In this document: positions 1 to 8,030 of the stretch, one piece after another
How the letters are laid out: each line of letters opens with the position of its first letter
Numbering within the stretch: the stretch's first letter is position 1
Assembly: GCA_026401055.1 (NCBI GenBank)
Contig: JAPLNP010000491.1
Span: 1-33,973, forward strand
Direction of reading: 5' to 3'
Origin: Planctomycetia bacterium
Lineage (GTDB): Bacteria; Planctomycetota; Planctomycetia; Pirellulales; Thermoguttaceae
DNA: 33,973 nt
Notes under the pieces: generated by a model
The model's database searches: none
What the model was told of the DNA's origin: nothing
The model's input: the letters and a program-made list of their open reading frames with translations, nothing else
Made by a program: the position numbers and the translations under genes

Positions 1-304
1 GCCGCTCTCGCCGTGCTACGCCTGATCCACCCTCCAGGCGAGCCCCTTCGGGCAACCGCCGAGCGAATCCAATGGCGACCCGGCTCAATCCTCCACCGGT
101 TGGGATTCAATCCGTTGCGATGACTTTGCAGATCTCCTGGGCAATCACCCCGATCGGATCACGGGTGGTTCAACCCGCTCGTTTACCACAAACCGTCTCG
201 CGTAAACCGGACAGGCTCGCGGGCCCTCCACTTCAAGCCGAGGACATCCCTCCGGAATCGCTTCGACCGAAACGGAGCACGATGCCGGGGCATCGTCTCC
301 CGAC
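1..304. other. No gene recognised at left edge
   Basis: Short open frames cross this stretch on both strands, but none has a ribosome binding site, a signal peptide or a recognisable domain. It lies downstream of the minus-strand pair that ends at 305. It may hold the end of that transcript or part of a gene cut by the window edge. I see nothing more in it. Confidence 0.4.
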
Positions 305-481
305 TTAACAGCCATCCTCGCACCGCTCGCGGAGGCGGCTGATCTCGGCAAACGTATTAGCCTGAAGTGCTTGAATCATGTCATGGAGTTCCTCGACGGC
401 CGGCGCGTCCCGCGTTCCGTCCGTTCGCAACGGGTACAACGCCCCCAGGGCAAGTGCGGCGCCGAGCAAGGCACGCTTCAC
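305..481 (-). CDS. 58-residue exported or membrane small protein, GTG start
   Basis: This gene starts with GTG and overlaps the stop of the upstream gene in a GTGA arrangement, so the two are probably translationally coupled. Reading the minus strand from 481 gives an uninterrupted 58-codon frame ending in TAA at 305. Residues 1-16 begin VKRALLGAALALGALYP, a short positive and hydrophobic stretch like a signal anchor. The rest is a charged, probably helical segment (EELHDMIQALQ, then EISRLRERCEDGC) with two Cys near the end. No family is recognised. The coupled start and the coherent hydrophobic-then-helical layout support a real gene. The short length and lack of homologues known to me keep confidence moderate. 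Confidence 0.5.
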   Translation of the reverse strand: MKRALLGAALALGALYPLRTDGTRDAPAVEELHDMIQALQANTFAEISRLRERCEDGC

Positions 482-1098
482 TTATCGTCATCCTCCCCGT
501 CGGCCGGCGGATGTTCCGCGGGCCGGGACAAGGTGCGGTGAACGAGCCGGGCAATCCGCTCGATCCGGGCGAGGAGTATCTCCGGATCTTCGGCTGCCTC
601 GCGGCTTAGCCCGTGGCGATCAAGGCCCTCGGCCAATCCGTCGATCGCCGATTGAACTTGTCCCATCTTCGCGCTCAACGTCGCCAGATCGCGGGTCTCC
701 CAGTACTCGCCTTCATCGTGAACTTCGAGGTTGGGGAGATACTCCCGCTTCAGAGCCGCCAACATCTCCACCAACGCAACGTGCCCTTCGAGAGGGCCGA
801 ATTGCGTTTTGACGAAGCACCACGGCGGCCCGGCAAGCTGCCCCCTTTCGGACTCCTCGATCTCCGTGAGATTGATGAGCCAGCCCTCGGGCGAAATCAA
901 CAGACTGACCGTTTCCTGCCCTGGATACAGATTCAGAAGGACGCCGCGAACCATGCGTCGAGGATCGTCGTCGCCGGCGCTTCGCCAGACTTGGGCCTGC
1001 CCGCCCAGTTCGAGGGCCAAATCCAGCGCGCGATCCTCGAAATCCTCAAGGCGATCGAGGTCCTCGAGCGATCCGCGATAGGAAATCGTAACTCCCAT
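478..1098 (-). CDS. Hypothetical protein, 206 residues
   Basis: ATG at 1098 follows a weak purine-rich stretch (GCGGAAGT). The protein has no signal peptide or membrane segment, so it is probably cytoplasmic. The first half is mixed alpha/beta with many acidic residues (MGVTISYRGSLEDLDRLEDF). A Trp- and Pro-bearing middle (GPPWCFVKTQFGPLEGH) is followed by a helical segment around residues 130-190 and a Lys/Asp-rich tail. The opening resembles immunity-like or toxin-antidote small proteins only in the loosest sense, and I do not assign a function. It overlaps the following small gene by four bases, so the two probably share a transcript. Confidence 0.7.
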   Translation of the reverse strand: MGVTISYRGSLEDLDRLEDFEDRALDLALELGGQAQVWRSAGDDDPRRMVRGVLLNLYPGQETVSLLISPEGWLINLTEIEESERGQLAGPPWCFVKTQFGPLEGHVALVEMLAALKREYLPNLEVHDEGEYWETRDLATLSAKMGQVQSAIDGLAEGLDRHGLSREAAEDPEILLARIERIARLVHRTLSRPAEHPPADGEDDDK

Positions 1099-1184
1099 AC
1101 TTCCGCTGCCGCTCCCGCGTTTACCCCGACCTGCCGAATCTCCGTAAACGTAGCCGTTGGAGGGTCAATCGTCTCGGCCCCGTT

Positions 1185-2015
1185 TCATCGTCCTGTCGCC
1201 GGATTCGTCCGACCTGCCTGGGCGACGACGAAGTCCACCAGTTCCCGGCATCGGAAGAAGCCTTCCCACATGTTGTGTCCCTGGCCGGGCGGGACGATGA
1301 GTTGCATCTTGCCGGAGAGAGCCGCGTAGCGAGCGCGCATTTCCCCGGAATTCGCCTCCAGCGGAACGACTTTGTCGCTGTCGCCGTGGATGGCGAAGAG
1401 CGGAACGCCGGCTTTGGCCAGCGCGGCAAGCCGGTCGATGGGATTGTGCTCCGCCAAGCGTGCCGCAAGTTCCTCCGCGGTCATGCCGTAGGCGTCGCTT
1501 GCCTTGGCCACGCCGGGGTAGCTGGCCACGTTGCAGACGGGGTAAATGCCCGCGAATCCGGCAACCTTGTCGGCATTCTCCACGGCCCACGACAAGGCCA
1601 TCAGGCCGCCCCGGCTGCGCGCGAGCATCACCGGCTTTGGCGCAAAACCGCGATTCGTGGTCAGTGTCTTGTAGAAGGTCGTATACAGCGCCCGCCCGGC
1701 GGGGCTCCCGTAGGATTCCCCGACGTCGATGCCCGCGATGGCAATGCCGGCATGGGTGAAGCGTTCAAACATCCATTTCTCGGCGTCACCGGGCAGGTCG
1801 GGAAGGGTCGGGGCATACCAGACCCACGGGATCGGCCGACTTGCGGGTTGTGCTTCCGGAAGAATCACGAAAGCCGTTCGGCCCTCCACAAGGAAGACCT
1901 CGCCTGAAAGGGGCAGGGATTTCCGTGGTGCCTCGGTTGCGTGCAACGCGGCCAGCGGAGTCAGTAGCAGGGTGGCGATGCAGGCTACGAAGGTCTGTCG
2001 CGTTGTTCTGTTCAT
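1185..2015 (-). CDS. Secreted alpha/beta hydrolase (dienelactone hydrolase/esterase type)
   Basis: A 276-residue protein with a signal peptide at residues 1-26 (MNRTTRQTFVACIATLLLTP, cleavage after LHA). ATG 2015 is preferred over the longer frame because GGGAGG lies just upstream and the signal peptide starts there. The fold is an alpha/beta hydrolase: the likely nucleophile is Ser134 in ARSRGGLMA, the acid lies in HGDSDKVVP (about Asp214) and the base is His247 in PGQGHNMW. The elbow is S-x-G-G rather than the classical G-x-S-x-G. It probably acts on an ester or carbohydrate-linked substrate outside the cytoplasm, but the substrate cannot be read from the sequence. It stands alone, 86 bases upstream of the 206-residue gene. 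Confidence 0.8.
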   Translation of the reverse strand: MNRTTRQTFVACIATLLLTPLAALHATEAPRKSLPLSGEVFLVEGRTAFVILPEAQPASRPIPWVWYAPTLPDLPGDAEKWMFERFTHAGIAIAGIDVGESYGSPAGRALYTTFYKTLTTNRGFAPKPVMLARSRGGLMALSWAVENADKVAGFAGIYPVCNVASYPGVAKASDAYGMTAEELAARLAEHNPIDRLAALAKAGVPLFAIHGDSDKVVPLEANSGEMRARYAALSGKMQLIVPPGQGHNMWEGFFRCRELVDFVVAQAGRTNPATGR

Positions 2016-2460
2016 CGGGAAGCCTCCCTTTCGCACATAGATGGTACGACGCCGCAAGCCAATTTGCACATGGCCCTCGAATTGAGCGCGGAACAGTATA
2101 TGGCTTACAGACTCGTTGCACGCCGGTCAATCCCCCGCTACGCTGCCGCGGTGAGGGCTCTGGCGAGACTGCGGGTGTCAAACCGGAGGAAGGCGGGCAT
2201 GAGGTCAAGGCGTTGACTGCCAAGTCCAAACCGCCCGGCCGGGCGGACCCCCGGCCGGGTCGGTTCTCTTTCTTGACCGACCGGGGGTTCGCAACAGGAC
2301 AGAAGTAGAGAATCGACCAGTCTCCCCACGATTTCTCGCACGGACTTCGCCTTGCTCCGCGATGCGCGGAGAGTAGAATAGGTTGCCGCAACGGGGCCAC
2401 GCCGATGCCGGAAGAGTCATCAAAGGTTGAGACGCAATCCCTAATTCCTGATCTCCAGCC
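2016..2460. other. Divergent intergenic region with GC-rich palindromes
   Basis: This 445-base gap separates the minus-strand hydrolase from the plus-strand PH-domain gene and must hold both promoters. It contains a perfect 16-base palindrome at 2231-2246 (CCGCCCGGCCGGGCGG), followed by a second GC-rich inverted pair around 2247-2292. No clear promoter or terminator could be assigned. A short reading frame at 1841-2308 is not convincing as a gene. Confidence 0.5.
2231..2246. repeat. Perfect 16-base palindrome
   Basis: CCGCCCGGCCGGGCGG is its own reverse complement. It is followed at once by a second imperfect GC-rich inverted pair ending near 2292. It could fold in RNA or be a fragment of an interspersed repeat. 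There is no T-run, so it is not a classical terminator. Confidence 0.6.
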
Positions 2461-2964
2461 ATGCCCGAACGCACGATCCGCGAAACCACCCTGACCACCC
2501 GATGGCCCACCATCGCCGCGACGTCGGCCGGACGGCTGGTCGGCCGATTGGCGGGCATCGAGATCGGCTGGGGGCGCGTGTTTACCGTGGGGACGCTCCT
2601 GGCCGTCGCGACCGTCCCGATCAGTCTGGTGGTGTTCGCGTGGCAACTGATGCCCTTTGTCGCCCGCCGCTATCGGTTGACCAACCGGCGAGTGCTCATC
2701 CAGAAGGGCCTGTCGGCGGTCGACGAGGCGGCCATCGGGCTGGACGAATTCGACGCGATCGACGTTGCGATCCTGCCCGGCCAGGAGTGGTTCCATGCCG
2801 GAGACCTCGTTTTCCGCCGCGGGGGCGAGGAAGTCTTCCGTCTGCCGGGCGTGTCGCGGCCGGAGCCGCTACGAGAAGCGTGTCTGAAGGCCCGGACCGC
2901 GATGATCTCCGTCCGCGACGTGCTTGAGAAACAGGCCGCCGCGCGCGAAACGGCAAGGACGTAG
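2461..2964 (+). CDS. Bacterial PH (bPH2/YdbS-like) membrane protein
   Basis: A 167-residue protein with one hydrophobic segment at about residues 39-62, followed by a bacterial pleckstrin-homology-like region at 70-140. The stretch YRLTNRRVLIQKGL is the hallmark of the YdbS/bPH2 family (strand, TNRR, strand). The C-terminus is a charged helix rich in Arg and Ala. bPH2 proteins are membrane-anchored with poorly known roles, some linked to envelope stress. Many members have two or more transmembrane segments, so a single segment before the PH region is on the short side. The start lacks a clear ribosome binding site, and an upstream start is not excluded. It is monocistronic on the plus strand. 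Confidence 0.75.
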   Translation: MPERTIRETTLTTRWPTIAATSAGRLVGRLAGIEIGWGRVFTVGTLLAVATVPISLVVFAWQLMPFVARRYRLTNRRVLIQKGLSAVDEAAIGLDEFDAIDVAILPGQEWFHAGDLVFRRGGEEVFRLPGVSRPEPLREACLKARTAMISVRDVLEKQAAARETART

Positions 2965-3020
2965 CGGGCCGGACGGCGGGACGGGGAGGGGACCGCGAAT
3001 CAGCGCGGATGAACCGGGCG

Positions 3021-3242
3021 TCACGACGCCGCGTCGTACAGGATGATCAGCAGCACGTCGGACGCGGCGAACTGGCTTCCGCCCAGCGAGCCGGACACGC
3101 TGCCGGCCGAGCCGCTCTGCGGCGCGATGTTGCCGGTAACGCTGACGATCCTCGCGCCGCTCTGGCGGATCCAGTTGTTGACTTCCTTCTCCAGTCCGGA
3201 GACGTCGTTCTCGACGCCCTTGAAGAGCTTGACCTGCTGCAT
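3021..3242 (-). CDS. 73-residue small conserved-looking protein, Cse60-like layout
   Basis: The protein begins MQQVKLFKGVENDVSGLEKE and ends in SDVLLIILYDAAS. Read by eye the order is strand (VKLFKG), helix (SGLEKEVNNWIRQ), strand (ARIVSVTGNIA), a Gly/Ser-rich loop, and strand (DVLLIILYD). This is the same order as the small sporulation-associated Cse60 proteins of Bacillus, but the similarity is in pattern only. ATG 3242 is chosen because it lies two bases after the stop of the upstream gene, so the two are probably co-translated. Longer frames in this reading run into the upstream coding sequence. The role is unknown, and small size and lack of a signal suggest a cytoplasmic protein. Confidence 0.7.
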   Translation of the reverse strand: MQQVKLFKGVENDVSGLEKEVNNWIRQSGARIVSVTGNIAPQSGSAGSVSGSLGGSQFAASDVLLIILYDAAS

Positions 3243-3244
3243 GG

Positions 3245-4042
3245 TTATTTCCCCGTGCTCGGGTAAACTGCGACCGGGACGTCCGCCGTTCGGGCGGCAT
3301 CTTCCTTGGGGCCGGGCTTTGCGTCTCCGACCGGAGGAAGCCGTTCGATTTTGTCTTGGGTCGACACCGGCAGCACCGACGCCTGGCCCGGCGACGATGA
3401 GCCCTCCGGCCAAACGACGGGAACCAACGGCCTCTGGGCCGTGGCCGGCTTCGCCTCCGGCGGACCACCGGACAGCGGACGGTTCGAGGCGTACTTCATC
3501 GCCGGCGACAACTCGGCCGGCCACCGCGTTTCGCTCGAAGCGCCGACGGCCGGCGGGGAGAACCCCGAGGGCACGTCCGACGCCGAGGACCCATTCGGAC
3601 GAGCCTCGGGCGCGAGGCGCCCGGACGGCGAGCCCGCGGCGTCTGGCGATGGTCCCTTCGAGGCGTCGACTCCGGCGGGACGCGACGGGTCCGACGCGGC
3701 CGGATACGATGCGCCCGGTTCCACCGGCGCCGGGCGGTTGGAGACGAATCGCGTCGAGACGCCGGGCTCGTCGTACGACCCGATCGGCGCCGACTCCGAC
3801 ATGCTCCTCCGGCTCGCCGAGTCGACCGGCGGCGGCGTAAGCGATTCCGGAGGCGCCACCTGGGATAAATCGGCAATCGGCGTCGACTCGGTCGGGTCTG
3901 TCGCTGACGCGGATCCGCGCGATTCGGACGAAAGCTCCGTCGAACCGACCATCTCCCAGACCACCGGGAATCGCGCGATGTTGATCCCGATCGATACCGC
4001 AACGGTGACTACCACCGCCACCGCCGCCGCTATCCTTGGCAT
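3245..4042 (-). CDS. Membrane-anchored Pro/Ser/Ala-rich protein of unknown function
   Basis: A 265-residue protein with an N-terminal hydrophobic anchor (MPRIAAAVAVVVTVAVSIGI). The rest is low-complexity sequence rich in Pro, Ser, Ala and Gly with no recognisable domain. ATG 4042 is preferred over the longer frame because GGGAGAG lies just upstream and the hydrophobic segment starts there. The layout suggests a protein tethered in the inner membrane with a long disordered part in the periplasm, perhaps a spacer or scaffold. It sits directly upstream of the 73-residue gene with a two-base gap. Similar anchored, disordered proteins are common in planctomycetes, but I cannot name a family. Confidence 0.65.
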   Translation of the reverse strand: MPRIAAAVAVVVTVAVSIGINIARFPVVWEMVGSTELSSESRGSASATDPTESTPIADLSQVAPPESLTPPPVDSASRRSMSESAPIGSYDEPGVSTRFVSNRPAPVEPGASYPAASDPSRPAGVDASKGPSPDAAGSPSGRLAPEARPNGSSASDVPSGFSPPAVGASSETRWPAELSPAMKYASNRPLSGGPPEAKPATAQRPLVPVVWPEGSSSPGQASVLPVSTQDKIERLPPVGDAKPGPKEDAARTADVPVAVYPSTGK

Positions 4043-4189
4043 GGTCTTCTCTCCCGGATGGCGCGCAACGTGCCATCGCGTGGAAAGAATACACCACGCG
4101 GCGCGCCGGGCAAGCGATCGGACGGCCGTGGGCGACGAAATCGGCAATGACCTGAATGAGTGCGTCGGTTGGGCAAAGCCTAGTGCCGA

Positions 4190-4522
4190 CTAGCCGCTCA
4201 GATCGAGGAGATTGCCGCGTTGGCCGGAGGCGTCTTTGCTCTGCCGGGCGTCGGCGTCGGCTTGGGGCGCTTCCGGCGTCTGCTCGGTTTCTGCCGGTTG
4301 TTCCCAGAGGCGGCGGCCGTCGGCGTCACGTTCTTCGGTCTCGTGATCTTCGCCGTTGGTCTCGCCGATGCCGGCGGCGTTTTCGGCTTTCTGATCCATT
4401 TGGATCTGCCGCTTCTGGCCCGCGGCGTCCTGTTGCGCGCGCTCGACTTCCGAGCCGCTCGTCTGCGCCAGCGGCGCGCCGGCCGCGCCGGCGGCGATTC
4501 CTCCCGTGGGTCCGATGCTCAT
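4190..4522 (-). CDS. 110-residue acidic, disordered-looking protein
   Basis: ATG 4522 is preceded by GGGAG at good distance (GGGAGATTTCTC). The protein opens MSIGPTGGIAAGAAGAPLAQ and continues as a highly charged Glu/Asp/Gln-rich sequence with no signal peptide, membrane segment or Cys. This composition suggests an intrinsically disordered or coiled-coil protein (VERAQQDAAGQKRQIQMDQK is helical). The good ribosome binding site and strand-consistent position between the AsmA-like gene and the Pro/Ser-rich gene argue that it is real. Its function is unknown. Confidence 0.65.
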   Translation of the reverse strand: MSIGPTGGIAAGAAGAPLAQTSGSEVERAQQDAAGQKRQIQMDQKAENAAGIGETNGEDHETEERDADGRRLWEQPAETEQTPEAPQADADARQSKDASGQRGNLLDLSG

Positions 4523-4542
4523 GAGAAATCTCCCATTGGCAA

Positions 4543-4698
4543 GGGGTCAGGGGTTGGGGATTGGGGAACAGGGATTGGAGATCAGAACAACACGAACGCC
4601 CGCCGACTGTGTCGACGGGGGTCGTAACCGCCGGCGCACCCCCCCGACGCAGTCGTGGGGCGTTTTCCACTTGCCACTCACCACCTACCACTCACCAC
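4543..4698. repeat. Intergenic repeat cluster between AsmA-like gene and 110-residue gene
   Basis: Three repeat blocks fill the gap. At 4543-4580 is a G-rich block (GGGGTCAGGGGTTGGGGATT on the plus strand), related to the block at 10523-10554. At 4604-4655 is an imperfect inverted repeat with arms CGACTGTGTCGACGGGGGT and its near complement at 4638-4655. At 4668-4701 is a block of CCACTTGCCACT / CACCACCTACC units that reaches the stop codon of the AsmA-like gene. None looks like a classical terminator. Confidence 0.7.
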
Positions 4699-7600
4699 CT
4701 ACCGCGTACCGCCACCTGCCTGGGGCTGGGGTTCCCGGGCCATGGGCCAAAGCGGGCGCGGGGGCGCGTCGGGCCGCAATTCGGCCTCGAGTTGAGCCAA
4801 GGCTTGCTTCACGCCGGGTAGCACCTCCTGGCTCGTCCGGGGCTCTTGAAGCGTGCCTTCAACGTTGATCGTCATCGTCTGGCGGCTGGCCTCGCCCATC
4901 AACGGGCTGATCAGCGGCAGGCGGAACTCGTTACGCCCGACCACCGCGTGGAACGCCAGGTTGATGTTCGACTGGAAGTCCATCTGCCCCTGGCCCAAGA
5001 GGCTGATCGCGTCGCCGTTGAAATCGATCGGGCTGAGGTAGATGTAGTTGCCGCGGACTTGGAATTGGATGTCGGCCTTGCTGAACGCCGTGGGGCTGGG
5101 CTCGCGGACGCTGACGATTTTGAGCATGGCGATCATCACGGGCAGCTCGTAGACGTTGGCATCGCGGAGCCAGACCTTGCCGCGGCCCACCAACCCGTTG
5201 AGCGTTCGTCCCTGCCCGCGCAGGTCGATTTCCGCCCCGAGCCTTCCCTGCAATCCCTGTTGTCCGGGCATGGTTTCCTTGGCGAATCGGGCGAGGTCGG
5301 CCTGCGTCAGGTCGGCTTGCAGCAAGTAGCTCGGCACTTGCTCGAGGGCCACCCAGGCGTCGCCTTTGACGAGGCCGCCGAAGAGCCGACCGGTGATCGG
5401 GCGCGGCTGCGGGGCGTTGGGCACGCCCGAGTCCGGTTCCCGGCGATCGACGAAGGTGCCGAACAGGACGCGCCGATCGTCGATCCAGATCGGGCCGCCG
5501 ACGTCGGTGAACTGGAAGCCCTTGTAGCTGAGTGATTCGACGGCCAACTCGCCGAGCGAGTAGAAGTGCTGCCCGTTGTATTGGCCCTTGAGCTTCAGGC
5601 TCCCGTGCATGTTTTCGAGCTTGACGCCGCAATCGACGCCGGCCTGCTGGAATCCGACGGCGACGTCCCAGCTTGCCTGGAGCGGATCGCCCGGTTTGCC
5701 CGACTGCCAGGCGTCGTAGGTCACGTCGTGCAGGTACATGGGACCCGTGGGATTGAGTTCCACCAGGGCCTTTCTCAATCGGCTAGGCAGGGCCTGGACC
5801 AGCTCGCGGTCGAGCCGCAGGCGGTCGACCGAAGTGTTTTCGAGATGGAAGTGCCAGCTTCCGTCGGGCAAGAAATCGCAGTAACCGCCGCCCTCGGCGG
5901 TGACGTGTCCGTGTTCGGCACGGAACTTATCGAACGAAACGTGCCCATCGCGATAGACCATCGTCCCGCGGAGCTTCTCCATGCGGTAAGGAAACGCCTT
6001 GGGCTCGATCGAGGCGGTTTCACTCTGGGGCTCGGCGACGACCTCCAGGTCGAGTTTCTTCTGGTCGACCAGCCACTTGATCTCGGTGCCCAGGTCGATC
6101 ATTCCTCGCGGCTTCAGATCGTTCCAGACCCGTTGCATGGCCGGTTTCAGCGCGTTGCGAAGCTCCTCTTCCAGGAGGATGTTCTTGCCCACGAGTGACA
6201 GCGAGAGGAGCTTCTCGCCCCGAGGGTCGGGGGCCAGCCGGCCGTTGCACGCCACGGTGCCCGTGCCGTTGGCGCCCTCGAGGTTGGAGAACACCCAGAC
6301 TCCGTCGGGCAGCCGTTCGATCCGGCCGCGGATGTTTTCCAGGGGATAGGGGAAGTGCTCGAAGCCGATGGAACAGCCGCGCAGGTCGAGCACCAGGTGC
6401 TGCAACGGCACCTCGCCCGGTTGCTCGCGCGAAATGCGGACCCAGAAATCGGCGGTTCCCCGCGCGTTGAGCTTCTGGAGCGCGCCGCGGTGCTTCACGT
6501 CGAGGGCCTCGACAAGCTTCTTGTCGATCGGCATGTTCTTGCCGCTGGCCTTGAACCATCCGACCGGGCTGGAAAGCGGCTGCCGGATCTCGGCGGTCAT
6601 CGCCACCGGCTGCACTCCGCTGTAGGCCGTCATGTCGTCGACCCTCAGCACGTCGTTCTTCAGCACGAGCGTGCCCTGGGCGTGCTCCATCCGATAGGGG
6701 AACTTGTAGTACGAGAAGGCGACGTCGGGGCACCGCACGGTCACTTCGGTGTACTGCGGCAGCAGTTGCCGCCCGTCGGAGACGAGCGTCGCGTCGACGT
6801 CTATTCGCCCGCTGGGGGAGTACTTGTCCCAGATCGTCTGCGCCTTCTCGGGCAAGCCGGCCGTCAGTCGCCGATCCAGTTCCAGTTGGCGAACGTCGGC
6901 CTTGAGCCACCAGGGCGAGTCCTTGGCGTATCCCGCCCGGCGGCACGAAAGCCGCACGGTGGACGGCCCTCCCTGGGCGAAGAGTTCGTCGACGGCGAAG
7001 CCCTCGTTGCTGGCGCGGATCTTCGCGCGGACGTTCGTCAGGGGATAGGGCAACCGGGCGTCGTCCATCCGCCCCTGCGTCACTTCGCCCGCCACGTCGA
7101 ACCGGTACGGCGGCTCGGACGACGGATCGCTGGTGACGCGGAAGCTCAGACCCGCCCGACCGCGGAAGCCGCCCAGGACGGCCAGTTGTTCGGCGATGAC
7201 GCCGGGCAAGGCATCTCGCAGTTCGGGCGAAATGTCCAGGTCCTCGACCACGCCGCCGATGGTCCATTGCGCGCGGTCCGGCGACATGGTTCCCTCCAGG
7301 TCGACGCGGTGCAGATGATCGCCGGTCAGACTGCCGCGCAACACCCGGACCTTCGTGCCCGGCTCGTCGCCGTCCTGCATCGTGATCGACAGTGTGAGGT
7401 CGCGAAGCGTCAACATGCTCGGCGGACTGCGCGTCCCGTCGATAATCTCGATCGTGCCGTTTTCGATCGTCACGTTCGGCGGGTCGCCGCTCGGCGTGGG
7501 CAGCGGGAACAGACGCGACACGTTCCAGGAACCGTCCGCAAGACGCACGATCCGCAGCGTCGGACGCCGGACGACGACCTCCGTGACCTGGGGCTCCGAG

Positions 7601-7929
7601 GTGGCCCACTCGGCCAGTTCGGTCGGGCAGCGGAGAAAGACCTCTTCCAGGGCAAGCATCGCGGCGCGCGGACCTTCCGCGCCGGGCTCGAGGACCGACA
7701 GCCCTCGAATCTCGATCCCTTCGCCCTCCACCCGGACCGCCGAGCGGATGGTCACCTTCAAGCCGCCGTAGTGCTCGGCAAACAGCCGCTCGACGTGGCG
7801 GCGGATCCCCTCGTCCACCCGCTGGTAGACGTACGGCAGGGCGATCGCCGTGATGATCGCCCCGGGGACGACGCCCCACTTGAAGAGGAACCAACAGAAG
7901 TTGATCAGGCCCTTGACGATGAGAAACAA
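4699..7929 (-). CDS. AsmA-like giant repeat protein (possible lipid-bridge or envelope biogenesis)
   Basis: A 1076-residue protein with a hydrophobic N-terminal anchor (about residues 5-35) and then long beta-rich sequence with no catalytic motifs, ending in an AsmA_2-like C-terminal region (about 880-1045, with LRGQGRTLNGLVGRGKVWLR and GQGQMDFQSNINLAFHAV). Residues about 234-800 are built from repeated units: a helix motif like LDRELVQALP recurs at about 234, 351, 468, 586 and 706, and a FPYRM/FPYPL motif at about 293, 410, 527 and 647. AsmA-family proteins (AsmA, TamB, YhdP) span the periplasm and are thought to carry phospholipid or aid outer-membrane assembly. The start is uncertain: the only candidate at the frame's beginning is TTG 7929, with GGAGG just one base before it. 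The stop codon lies in a repeat. Confidence 0.85.
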   Translation of the reverse strand: MFLIVKGLINFCWFLFKWGVVPGAIITAIALPYVYQRVDEGIRRHVERLFAEHYGGLKVTIRSAVRVEGEGIEIRGLSVLEPGAEGPRAAMLALEEVFLRCPTELAEWATSEPQVTEVVVRRPTLRIVRLADGSWNVSRLFPLPTPSGDPPNVTIENGTIEIIDGTRSPPSMLTLRDLTLSITMQDGDEPGTKVRVLRGSLTGDHLHRVDLEGTMSPDRAQWTIGGVVEDLDISPELRDALPGVIAEQLAVLGGFRGRAGLSFRVTSDPSSEPPYRFDVAGEVTQGRMDDARLPYPLTNVRAKIRASNEGFAVDELFAQGGPSTVRLSCRRAGYAKDSPWWLKADVRQLELDRRLTAGLPEKAQTIWDKYSPSGRIDVDATLVSDGRQLLPQYTEVTVRCPDVAFSYYKFPYRMEHAQGTLVLKNDVLRVDDMTAYSGVQPVAMTAEIRQPLSSPVGWFKASGKNMPIDKKLVEALDVKHRGALQKLNARGTADFWVRISREQPGEVPLQHLVLDLRGCSIGFEHFPYPLENIRGRIERLPDGVWVFSNLEGANGTGTVACNGRLAPDPRGEKLLSLSLVGKNILLEEELRNALKPAMQRVWNDLKPRGMIDLGTEIKWLVDQKKLDLEVVAEPQSETASIEPKAFPYRMEKLRGTMVYRDGHVSFDKFRAEHGHVTAEGGGYCDFLPDGSWHFHLENTSVDRLRLDRELVQALPSRLRKALVELNPTGPMYLHDVTYDAWQSGKPGDPLQASWDVAVGFQQAGVDCGVKLENMHGSLKLKGQYNGQHFYSLGELAVESLSYKGFQFTDVGGPIWIDDRRVLFGTFVDRREPDSGVPNAPQPRPITGRLFGGLVKGDAWVALEQVPSYLLQADLTQADLARFAKETMPGQQGLQGRLGAEIDLRGQGRTLNGLVGRGKVWLRDANVYELPVMIAMLKIVSVREPSPTAFSKADIQFQVRGNYIYLSPIDFNGDAISLLGQGQMDFQSNINLAFHAVVGRNEFRLPLISPLMGEASRQTMTINVEGTLQEPRTSQEVLPGVKQALAQLEAELRPDAPPRPLWPMAREPQPQAGGGTR

Positions 7930-7958
7930 CCCTCCGTGGCTGGATTTGTTTTCCCTGA

Positions 7959-8030
7959 CTGTGGGAGGCGACTCCGTCGCCGATTGTCCCGGGATCAGGC
8001 CCTTGTCGGCGACGGAGCCGCCTCCTACAG
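7959..8030. repeat. REP-like inverted repeat with 25-base arms
   Basis: The arms are 7959-7983 and 8006-8030. They match at 23 of 25 positions when one is reverse-complemented, with a 22-base spacer. Each arm reads, in reverse or forward sense, CTGTAGGAGGCGGCTCCGTC and on. The right arm supplies the TAG stop codon of the glycosyltransferase gene (8025-8027). The symmetry and size are typical of REP/MITE elements mobilised by a separate transposase, but no transposase is in the window. Confidence 0.8.
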
